NCBI RefSeq assembly: GCF_000014225.1
Contig: NC_008228.1
Location: 1,054,001 to 1,118,000 of the forward strand
Origin: Paraglaciecola sp. T6c
Lineage (GTDB): Bacteria; Pseudomonadota; Gammaproteobacteria; Enterobacterales; Alteromonadaceae
Direction: 5' to 3'
Length of the DNA: 64,000 bases
Shown here: positions 52,804 to 61,026 of the stretch, in pieces
Layout of the letters: each line of letters opens with the position of its first letter
Position numbering within the stretch: position 1 is the stretch's first letter
The notes under the pieces: generated by a model
The model's database searches: none
What the model was told of the DNA's origin: nothing
What the model saw: only the letters and a program-made list of their open reading frames with translations
Position numbers and translations under genes: made by a program

Positions 52804-54303
52804 TTATTTAGAATTAGCAGGCCTATGCACCATTAACGCTTTATTGGCTAGAGTTTTGATATCTTTGACCTCTACACTTAGTTTTTCATTTCCCATAAAA
52901 TTCACTTCAACCGTAATGGGTTGTAAGCTTGGCAAGGTAAAATATACCGGTCTAGCGCTTTGCGCGTTGTATCCGCCCCCTGTTGATACAATTCTGGAGC
53001 CTAGTATTTTACCTTTTGCATCAAAGAACTTAACGATAGCGCCTTGTTGGGTATAGTTACCTTGATTATCCAATACAAGAACTGAAATGCTTTTAGCTCT
53101 TGTTGCTGCATCCATTTCGTTTCTAAAAACAAAATGTCCGCCGACAGCCCCGTAACCATCAGTGACTGAAAGATCTAAGTCGCCGTCGTTGTCAAAATCA
53201 ACCCATTCCACTCCATGATCGCCAGCTGAAGTTAATTCTGGATACCTATTATCTACTTCAAATTTTGTACCTGTATTACGATAAAGTTTGCCGTAGGGCT
53301 CTGATTTTCCATTGACTTTGTGATACCCAACCGCGATTAAATCGAGGTATCCATCGTTATCATAATCACCCCAAGCGGCGGCAACTGTATGATCTGGATC
53401 GACAACGCCCATCGATTTTCCTACCTCAGAAAAACTACCATCGCCGTTATTTTTATACAGTAGGTTATCTCCATAGGTAGTGACATACAGGTCTATATAA
53501 CCGTCGTTATTGTAGTCGCCTAAAGCACAACCTACGCCGCCTTCCGAATAAAGACGTTGCGTTTCATCCATGCCAAGTTCAGGCGCTATATCAACAAACT
53601 TATCAATATCGTTTCTACCAACCGTATCGCTGTCACCTGACTGATTGGCTAAGAAAAAGTCCAGATCACCATCATTATCAATATCAAACCAACAAGTCCC
53701 GACAGTTCTTCTGGAATCATATACACCTGATGCATACCCTAGCGGTTTGAATACGCCATTTTCGTTTTGCAAAAGTTGGTTTGCTCCAGTACGGTTGGCT
53801 GCATAGAGGTCAGAGTCTCCGTCATTATCGTAATCAATCCAGTTTGACTGGCGGCTAATACGGCCTGGTATAGCTAGTCCGATGGACTCAGCGACTTCCA
53901 CAAACGCTTCTCCATTATCATTTCTAAAAACATAGCTCCGACTTGGTATTGGCATCTCATTTGAGCCTCCTAATATATCCAAGTCCCCATCGTTATCGTA
54001 ATCCCCCCATGACACACCACGTATTTGATCACCTTTAATCGGGAGGCCTAATACTTTGCCGACACTTACAAAAATACCGTCATCATTGCGATAAAGTCGA
54101 ACTTCTCCACCCTTTATAGAGACTAATAAATCGAGATCCCCGTCTTTGTCGTAATCGCCCCAGGCATTAGAAACTGAGCCTGGAGTATTAAAGGTCTCAG
54201 TTTGAATTGACGTAAACTTTGTCGGTGAAGCTATAGCACTAACACATACGAGAGAGCATACCGCAGCAATTGTATGCATCTTAAGATATCTAGTTTTTGA
54301 CAT
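52804..54303 (-). CDS. Secreted VCBS/FG-GAP repeat protein, CRTAC1/UnbV type
   Basis: A secreted protein of about 499 residues with a signal peptide ending VSAIAS and no lipobox Cys. Seven or more calcium-loop repeats such as DYDKDGDLD, DYDNDGDSD, DIDNDGDLD and DFDNDGDLD predict a beta-propeller, and the last 120 residues resemble the ASPIC/UnbV domain. The ATG at 54303 has AGGGGAAA upstream and starts MSKTRYLKMHT; a longer reading to 54324 is less likely. It differs from the two lipoprotein members of the sulfatase locus by being soluble. It follows a TonB receptor on the same strand. Confidence 0.85.
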   Translation of the reverse strand: MSKTRYLKMHTIAAVCSLVCVSAIASPTKFTSIQTETFNTPGSVSNAWGDYDKDGDLDLLVSIKGGEVRLYRNDDGIFVSVGKVLGLPIKGDQIRGVSWGDYDNDGDLDILGGSNEMPIPSRSYVFRNDNGEAFVEVAESIGLAIPGRISRQSNWIDYDNDGDSDLYAANRTGANQLLQNENGVFKPLGYASGVYDSRRTVGTCWFDIDNDGDLDFFLANQSGDSDTVGRNDIDKFVDIAPELGMDETQRLYSEGGVGCALGDYNNDGYIDLYVTTYGDNLLYKNNGDGSFSEVGKSMGVVDPDHTVAAAWGDYDNDGYLDLIAVGYHKVNGKSEPYGKLYRNTGTKFEVDNRYPELTSAGDHGVEWVDFDNDGDLDLSVTDGYGAVGGHFVFRNEMDAATRAKSISVLVLDNQGNYTQQGAIVKFFDAKGKILGSRIVSTGGGYNAQSARPVYFTLPSLQPITVEVNFMGNEKLSVEVKDIKTLANKALMVHRPANSK

Positions 54304-54476
54304 TAAATTTCCCCTATCGACCATCTAACTTGTTTGTCAATTTTCGCTCGGTTATTACTGAGGTAAGGCCCCCGTGAAAATAGACCAAATTTATGGAACA
54401 GTGGTTGTGAATTATAAAACACAGTTGAATGCGGAGGAGGTGAGACAATCCCAACTCCTCCTTAGAAAACAACTAA

Positions 54477-56999
54477 TTACCAAGCATATGATGTTCGCGC
54501 ATACCAGCTACCACCTGTAAAACCGTAGGGCGAGTATGTATCGTAGAAATTAGTTCCTAAGGAGTTTTCAGTACGTTCTTCTGGATATGTATTAAAAATG
54601 TTGTTTGCACCAGCAAAAAGCTCTACACCACTTTCCATCTGATAACCCACTTCCATATTGACAATCCATTTCGCCTCGTTCGTTGTATCTAATGCTTCGC
54701 TGCTGCGTACCACCGTCCACTCACCAAAGCGTGTCGCACGCAGATTTAGAACCCAGCCGTCCTGACGATAATTAGCAGATAAACTGGCTTTGGAATCAGG
54801 GACAGCATCGGTATAAGTGCCTAAGCGCGTGCGATCGAACTGCTCTATCTGTGAACCGTCTGCGAGGACTAAACCAGACAATTCTTCGGGGTTATCGTCA
54901 ATGCTGACGACATCGACCTTGTTGTAATTATAAGCTCCGCTAAGGGTAAGCTCACCAACGTCAATTTCAGGGGTCCATGTGGCGACTAAATCAACGCCTT
55001 TACTGCGTGTATCTATTGCATTGGTAAAGTAGTTGACAGCACCTAATGAGGCATCAAAGCCAGCGCTATCAAGCAGCGCTGATATCTCATCACCTATTGT
55101 ACCGCCTGATGATGCTAATCGAGTATCACCTCTATTAAATTGAGAAGATTGAGCAATGCGATCATCGACATCAATTTGATAAACATCTATCGTAAATGAC
55201 ATATTTTTTGCCGGCGTATAGCTAATGCCAGCGCTAAAATTGACAGATGTTTCTGGAGTTAAAGGAGCTGCGCCAAGCGCCGAAGCTGCAAGGTCTGTTG
55301 GCGGTAAAGTCTGGCGTAATACGATGGTTTCGGCTATACCGTCATTATCTAAATCAGTGAACTGTCCACGGCTTCCGCGAAACCCCAATTGTTGGATACT
55401 CGGCGCTCTAAATCCCGTACTAACTGATGATCTTAATGCGACTGAATCATTAATCTCGTAACGAGCATTTAATTTACCTAACACTTCTTCGCCTGCTGAG
55501 TCATTAAAGTCTTCGTAGCGGAGTGCTCCAGCAATAAACAGTTTATCCGTTGCATCCCAGGCTAAATCTATATAGGCGTTAATATTATTACGTGATACAT
55601 CGTTTTCTGCCTCTGGTTCAAAACCTGGAAAGCCTTGGGCGCCAGGCGCTAAGCCATTGTTACCATCAGCGTAACTAAGGAGCTCACCTTTAATAATCTC
55701 AAAAGATTCTTTTCGGAATTGCATACCAAAAGATACTTGCAAATCACTGTTATCAAGAGAAACTGCGCGTGTAGCATCAAGTTGCGCAATCATTTCGTCC
55801 GCATTCATTTCACCTAGGAAAAAAGATGTAGGGCTTGCAGCGCCAAGACTTGCGTTTAAGCCATTGGTGTTATACCAACTACTTTCATTGCTGCCATAAC
55901 TTACAGAAAAATCCCAGTCAAAATCGAAATGGGTCCCTTTTATACCGGTAATGATTTCGACGTCATCCTCTTGAATTTGCTCTTCAGGGCGAAATCCTCG
56001 AGGGAATATCTCTTCGATATTACGAGAATCATATGCGCTGCGATAAGTAAATGTAAGGTCAGAACTTCGGTTAGCGTATGTAGCAAAGGTATAGAGTGCT
56101 ACTTCTCCTATATTAGTCCCCGCATTTAAACCGAACGCGCTGGTTTGCTGTGGAAAGTTTCCAAAATTTTTGGTGACTTGACGGTCTACACTCGCTTCTC
56201 TAGGGTCCCAACTTCCATCATCAAGGGGTAAAAATAAGTTTTTTCCTCCATCTTCAGGTAATGCTAAAGTGCGAGCTCGATTAGATAGCTTAGTTTCCTT
56301 GTAGTCATACGATAAGTTAATGAAGCCATCATCGCCAAATTCGAAACCATTGTTAAGGGCGACACTGAAAAACTCACCGTCACCGCGGTCGAAATTTTCT
56401 CCAGTACTAACGGTTGCTTTTCCACCCTCAGAGTCATCTTTTAGGATGATGTTGACAACCCCTGCTATTGCGTCAGAACCATATTGGGCTGATGCACCAT
56501 CTCTCAGCACTTCAATGCGCTCAATGGCAGAAGAGGGGATCATGTTCAAATCTACGCCTGCTGAGCCGCTAAATAAACCGGTACTGGTGTTGATTAAAGC
56601 CGTTTTATGACGCCTTTTGCCATTCACCAACACGAGAGTCTGGTCGGGGTTTAAGCCGCGCAAGCCTGCAGAAGCAATAAAGGTTCCGGTGCCACCGCCA
56701 GAGCGTTGTGGAAGATTTAGGGATGGAACAAGAAATCGTAGAGACTCGAATAATCCTGTTTGTCCTTGTTGCTCGAGTTGTTCACTGGAGAACACGTCAA
56801 TAGGAGTTGGACTTTCAATAACCGTTCTAGGGTTACCTCGTACCCCAGTTACAACGATGTTTTCTAAGTCGGTTGTTTTATTATCGCTGCTTGAGGGGAG
56901 GTCACCTTCTTGAGCTACTGCCGACGAAGCGGCCATGATTGATGCGATAAGACCATAAGTGCCAGTTTTTACTTTACCCTTTACGTTTTTATTTTTCAT
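54477..56999 (-). CDS. TonB-dependent outer-membrane receptor, no STN domain
   Basis: An 840-residue receptor with a signal peptide to about residue 29 (SAVAQ). The plug domain spans about 45-180 with the TonB-box-like ENIVVTGVRGNPR and the conserved VEVLRDGASAQYGSDAIAGVVN segment; the rest is a beta-barrel ending in an aromatic (TSYAW). It is highly similar to the receptor at 61027-63873 but lacks its N-terminal STN signalling domain; a decayed STN region lies directly upstream. It probably imports a small organic ligand or oligomer. It is followed by a secreted VCBS gene. Confidence 0.9.
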   Translation of the reverse strand: MKNKNVKGKVKTGTYGLIASIMAASSAVAQEGDLPSSSDNKTTDLENIVVTGVRGNPRTVIESPTPIDVFSSEQLEQQGQTGLFESLRFLVPSLNLPQRSGGGTGTFIASAGLRGLNPDQTLVLVNGKRRHKTALINTSTGLFSGSAGVDLNMIPSSAIERIEVLRDGASAQYGSDAIAGVVNIILKDDSEGGKATVSTGENFDRGDGEFFSVALNNGFEFGDDGFINLSYDYKETKLSNRARTLALPEDGGKNLFLPLDDGSWDPREASVDRQVTKNFGNFPQQTSAFGLNAGTNIGEVALYTFATYANRSSDLTFTYRSAYDSRNIEEIFPRGFRPEEQIQEDDVEIITGIKGTHFDFDWDFSVSYGSNESSWYNTNGLNASLGAASPTSFFLGEMNADEMIAQLDATRAVSLDNSDLQVSFGMQFRKESFEIIKGELLSYADGNNGLAPGAQGFPGFEPEAENDVSRNNINAYIDLAWDATDKLFIAGALRYEDFNDSAGEEVLGKLNARYEINDSVALRSSVSTGFRAPSIQQLGFRGSRGQFTDLDNDGIAETIVLRQTLPPTDLAASALGAAPLTPETSVNFSAGISYTPAKNMSFTIDVYQIDVDDRIAQSSQFNRGDTRLASSGGTIGDEISALLDSAGFDASLGAVNYFTNAIDTRSKGVDLVATWTPEIDVGELTLSGAYNYNKVDVVSIDDNPEELSGLVLADGSQIEQFDRTRLGTYTDAVPDSKASLSANYRQDGWVLNLRATRFGEWTVVRSSEALDTTNEAKWIVNMEVGYQMESGVELFAGANNIFNTYPEERTENSLGTNFYDTYSPYGFTGGSWYARTSYAW

Positions 57000-57485
57000 A
57001 TTCTCTGCTCTTTGTTAGTCCTAGGAAGCACTCGGGTCATCAACATTTGCTCACAATATGAATTGTGAAATTCGAGTAAAGGTCATTGTTAGGCCTGTCT
57101 CGATTAACAAAGCAATAAAACCGGCTTCAACTGAAAAGTGACCTCTCAGTGTGTTTTATGTTTTTGAGGTCACAAGTGCTTGAGGAAAAATCAAAGCTAA
57201 GCCAGTTGCTGTGCAACACTCTTAACTTATCTCCGGCAGATTTTTCGGGTATGTTAAAATACATAGTTTCAGAGGCTCACTTAGTCGAAATTTTGGCTGT
57301 TAAACTAAAACCGACAGGCTTCTGAGCAATGTAAGTACAACAAAGTTAAATACCTTTCGAATCAACGTTTTTCCAGTTTAAGGCTGATATGTACAGACAG
57401 TCGCTGCGAATGTTCGCATTAAGCTACCCATTCAATTCAACCTATCTATACAGAGCAATGAAAAATAAAAAACCTCTACTTTTTT
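57000..57485 (-). pseudogene. Relic of an STN signalling domain upstream of the TonB receptor
   Basis: This stretch aligns along its length with the coding start of the second receptor (63480-63995). On the minus strand one can read EKSAGDKLR, then after a frame change IFPQALVTS and RGHFSVEAG, as in the intact STN domain. In the receptor frame the copy is cut by TGA at 57051-57053, TAG at 57021-57023 and TAA at 57015-57017, and by frameshifts. The receptor now starts at 56999. The homology also includes the upstream promoter region. Confidence 0.8.
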
Positions 57486-57798
57486 GTAAAATTAGCCGTA
57501 ACCAATCATTTATTGGTAGTGTAAATTATCGGTATTGATGGGGCCGAACGTCAGTGAAGAAGGCAATGTGCGCAGATACTCGTTTATTCAACTCGACTGA
57601 ATCGAGGTAATTAAACTTAATGAAATCTATGTTTGTTTTATATTGAGGAATGCAGAAGCGTTTGAATATTAAACGCTGGACTGGTTGTTACAGTTTCGGT
57701 TAAAGCTCACGCCATAATAGGCTGCGCAACATACTTTACTATATTCATTTTTTGTTTTTGGGAACTGCGATAAGTAACTTTGTCAATGTGGGAGAGAG
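57486..57798. other. Intergenic region, no feature seen
   Basis: No gene or clear repeat in this AT-rich stretch between the STN relic and the TRAP terminator. Confidence 0.4.
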
Positions 57799-57828
57799 CA
57801 GCTATTGGACATTTCGGTCCAATAGCTG
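57799..57828 (-). terminator. Hairpin after the TRAP permease gene
   Basis: Perfect 12-bp stem CAGCTATTGGAC and GTCCAATAGCTG with a 6-nt loop, 13 bp beyond the permease stop. The following minus-strand bases are pyrimidine-rich but not a T run. Confidence 0.75.
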
Positions 57829-57841
57829 AGCCAAGCTACTT

Positions 57842-59746
57842 TTAGTTTAGAGGGGAAGGTTGTAACGCTTCCAACCTAGAGGCGCGATAGTTGGTTAGCA
57901 TCGTGATTACGATAATGGCTATACCCAAAATATTGATATAAAGGTTAGGGGCCAACATCGTTAACCCCGCTATCAATAATAAGCCCCTGGCAGCTATTGG
58001 TAACATTGTCGCTAACCTTCCTTCAATGGCTCCTGCAAAAGAAATGATCAAACCAATCGTTAGAATAATCGCCATTACAAAATCAATATTTTGACCCTCC
58101 ATCCAGATCAACCCAGAAAATGCCATCATGATCGGTATAATAAAAAAACCTTGGGCGAGTTTAAAAGCTTGGACTGCAGACTTCATTGGTGATGTGTTGG
58201 CAATACCTGCCGCGGCAAAAGCAGCTAAAGCAATAGGTGGGGTGACGTTCGAGGTTTGCGACAACCAAAATACAACCATGTGCGCAGCCAGCAAGCCTAC
58301 TCCTAACTCCGTTAAGCTTGGAACAGCCATGATGGACAACACAATATAAGCAGCAGTTACAGGTAAGCCCATGCCCAGAATAATGGCCGCGATAGCGATA
58401 AGCCCTAGTACCGACCACAAATACCCGCCTGAAAGCGCCATTAAAAACTGTGTAAATTGTAAACCTATGCCTGTTTGACCAACTACACCCACCACAATGC
58501 CCGCGGTTCCACATGCTACTGAAATAGGAAGCGCAAGTAATGCCCCTTCTTTCATACCAGCAAAAAATACCGCGATGCTAATTCGGCTATGTTTTCTGCA
58601 CATTGCCGCAACTAATATCGCTACACAACCAGAAATACCTACCAATATGGGCGAATAACTCATTAACAGTAGGGTGGTTATTAAAATCAATGGTACTAGA
58701 AAGTGCCATCCATCTTTTAGCACTACGGAAATTTTTTCAGTTACCTTCATACCTTGTAAACCTAACTTACACGCCATCAAGTGCACATATAGCAAGGTGC
58801 AGGTAAAATATAATATGGCTGGTGCAATAGAGACTAATAATATCTCACTGTAAGGAATCCCGGTAAATTGTGCCATCACAAAAGCACCAGCGCCCATTAC
58901 AGGCGGCATGATCTGCCCACCTGTTGATGCAGCGGCTTCAATACCGGCAGCTTGCTCTGGTTTATAACCAAGCTTTTTCATCATAGGGATTGTTAATGCG
59001 CCAGTTGTCACGGTATTGGCTATAGCGGATCCGGAGATTGAACCTAGCGCTGCAGATGCAATAACGCTGGCTTTAGCTGGTCCGCCTCTGTACTTTCCGG
59101 CAATTGAAAAAGAGGCGTCTATAAAGAACTTACCAGCACCGGTAACCTGCAAAAACGCCCCAAATAACACAAAAATAAATACGACACCTGCTGCAATAGC
59201 AAGTGGAGCACCGTAGATACCATTGGTTGAAAATACATGGAATCGGACAATTTCTTCCACTGAAAACCCTCTACTGGCGACGGTTGCAGGCAATGCGTCG
59301 CCAAAAATTGCATAGAGTAAAAATAGTGCCGCAATTAATACCATTACCACACCAACTGTGCGGCGTGTTGCTTCGAGCAGTAACACGATAATAATTAAAC
59401 CGGACAATTGATCCAGCGTCGTTAACCCATCGAGTAGAAAAGAAATATCATCGTAATCAAAGGAAACAATGTGATATGAAGCCCACGCAGTGGCAATGAT
59501 AAAAACTATGTCAATACAACGAGCAGATAGATAGAGAAATGGGGACTGTAGAGGTTTAATTAGGGGGGTAGTTAAGAATACTAGGATTAAGACCCAACTT
59601 AAATGTATAGGTCTAAAAACAGGCGCGGATAACTCTGAGGTTATACCCTGCCAAATTTGAAAAATAGATAATGCTATTGCTGCCAATGCAGCAATTAACA
59701 CAACTTTATTTGTAACCCAATTACTGAAGCTTGTTTGATCAGTCAT
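57842..59746 (-). CDS. TRAP transporter fused permease (4TM/12TM, TAXI type)
   Basis: A 634-residue inner-membrane protein with about 16-18 hydrophobic segments, representing small and large TRAP subunits in one chain. The DctM-type signature SGSAIANTVTTGALTIPMMK and the nearby PPVMGAGAFVMAQ are visible. It is the partner of the solute-binding protein encoded 166 bp upstream. TAXI-TRAP systems carry carboxylates such as glutamate or 2-oxoglutarate; the ligand here is unknown. It lies between two duplicated TonB receptors, suggesting a complete outer-to-inner membrane route. Confidence 0.93.
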   Translation of the reverse strand: MTDQTSFSNWVTNKVVLIAALAAIALSIFQIWQGITSELSAPVFRPIHLSWVLILVFLTTPLIKPLQSPFLYLSARCIDIVFIIATAWASYHIVSFDYDDISFLLDGLTTLDQLSGLIIIVLLLEATRRTVGVVMVLIAALFLLYAIFGDALPATVASRGFSVEEIVRFHVFSTNGIYGAPLAIAAGVVFIFVLFGAFLQVTGAGKFFIDASFSIAGKYRGGPAKASVIASAALGSISGSAIANTVTTGALTIPMMKKLGYKPEQAAGIEAAASTGGQIMPPVMGAGAFVMAQFTGIPYSEILLVSIAPAILYFTCTLLYVHLMACKLGLQGMKVTEKISVVLKDGWHFLVPLILITTLLLMSYSPILVGISGCVAILVAAMCRKHSRISIAVFFAGMKEGALLALPISVACGTAGIVVGVVGQTGIGLQFTQFLMALSGGYLWSVLGLIAIAAIILGMGLPVTAAYIVLSIMAVPSLTELGVGLLAAHMVVFWLSQTSNVTPPIALAAFAAAGIANTSPMKSAVQAFKLAQGFFIIPIMMAFSGLIWMEGQNIDFVMAIILTIGLIISFAGAIEGRLATMLPIAARGLLLIAGLTMLAPNLYINILGIAIIVITMLTNYRASRLEALQPSPLN

Positions 59747-59912
59747 GCGACTCTCCGAAGGTAGTCTTGATTGCTACCAACTCACTCATTATTGTATTTC
59801 GAATTTAGGCTGTTACTTGATTGCTGCGGTTTGAATGCTTATTTACTGCAATCAAGATTTATTATTCGCGTCAATTACCACTCATCAGCGTGATTGTTTA
59901 GTTGCCTGCAAC

Positions 59913-60839
59913 TTACATTTGTTCTTTTAAATATTTTAACGAACCTGGGTGTAAGTCGATTCCGTCTAGCCTGTTCATATTTTCAAGCGTCGTATATTTT
60001 GTGACGCTAATAACCTGATTGATTTTTTTCATGTTCTCAAAAGCAACTTTTGTCATTTGATAAGCAAGGTCGGTATCAAGAGCTTTGTTTACGATAAGAA
60101 TATTCCATACCGCTGGTGCCCTAAATGCGGTAACACCTTTGTAGCTTTCTTCTGCTACTTCAATTGCTTGATATGAAGCATTGTTATCAGAGACAGCTTT
60201 AAGCTCTTCTGGTGTAAACGATAGAATTCGAATCTTATGAGTGAACGCCAATTCAGTGATTGCCCCAACACCTATGCTGCCTACGATTACACCTGCATCA
60301 ATTTGACCGGCAGAAATAGCATTAGTGGTTGCAGTGTAATTTAGAGATTGGGCATCAATATCATTGTCTCTTATGCCTAAAGCTAAAAGAATATTAGTTG
60401 CACTCACGCGTGTACCAGAGCCTGGTGCACCTAATGAAATACGTTTACCTTTTAAATCTTGAATTGTGTGTATATCTGAGTCCGCTGATACAACGAATTG
60501 AACTACATTTGGATATAAAGCAAATAAAACGGATACATCCATTTTTCGAGGGAAAGGCTTAACGCCTTCATGTGCTTGTAAAGCCACATTACCCATGGCT
60601 ATCCCTGCGAGTTGTTTTTTTGTAGCAACTTTGATGGTATTTTCTACGGAAGCGGCCGTCACTTCAGCTCGCATATCAAAGTCTTCAATATTTTCGCTCC
60701 AGACCTTGGCTAGCATACCCCCAAGTGGATAATAGGTACCGCTCTGGCTACCAGTACCAATAGTATAAGTTTCCGCTATGGTGTTAAGTGAAAACAAACA
60801 CGTTAACCCTAGGATCCCATTCTTTAAAATCTTACTCAT
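59913..60839 (-). CDS. TAXI-family TRAP solute-binding protein
   Basis: A 308-residue periplasmic receptor with a signal peptide ending NTIAE. The family start TIGTGSQSGTYYPLGGMLAK follows, and KGKRISLGAPGSGTR is the ligand-loop motif. It delivers ligand to the fused permease downstream. Length is normal for TAXI proteins. It follows the STN-containing TonB receptor by 187 bp on the same strand, in which an inverted repeat (60921-60941) lies. Confidence 0.92.
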   Translation of the reverse strand: MSKILKNGILGLTCLFSLNTIAETYTIGTGSQSGTYYPLGGMLAKVWSENIEDFDMRAEVTAASVENTIKVATKKQLAGIAMGNVALQAHEGVKPFPRKMDVSVLFALYPNVVQFVVSADSDIHTIQDLKGKRISLGAPGSGTRVSATNILLALGIRDNDIDAQSLNYTATTNAISAGQIDAGVIVGSIGVGAITELAFTHKIRILSFTPEELKAVSDNNASYQAIEVAEESYKGVTAFRAPAVWNILIVNKALDTDLAYQMTKVAFENMKKINQVISVTKYTTLENMNRLDGIDLHPGSLKYLKEQM

Positions 60840-60920
60840 TGTTTTAACCCCATGCGCAGGAAAAGAAGCCCGCAGTATTAAATATTTTGCGTTGAATCAA
60901 CGTAAAAGTTGCTGAAATGC

Positions 60921-60941
60921 TGTTTAGCAAAGTGCTAAACA
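60921..60941 (-). terminator. Hairpin between receptor and TAXI genes
   Basis: Perfect 9-bp stem TGTTTAGCA and TGCTAAACA with a 3-nt loop and no T tract. It may be an attenuator or processing site that sets receptor and transporter levels separately. Confidence 0.5.
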
Positions 60942-61026
60942 ATGTTGATAAGCTCGCCTTGAAAAATTTATTTTTCATCATTATTAAACATTCCTATTAT
61001 CATTGGCTTACGAGCAATCATTTTGA

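Noticed and set aside
54433-54461. Hairpin GGAGGAG and CTCCTCC between the TonB receptor and the VCBS gene
   Set aside because: Stem of only 7 bp built on a purine run, with a long loop and no T tract.
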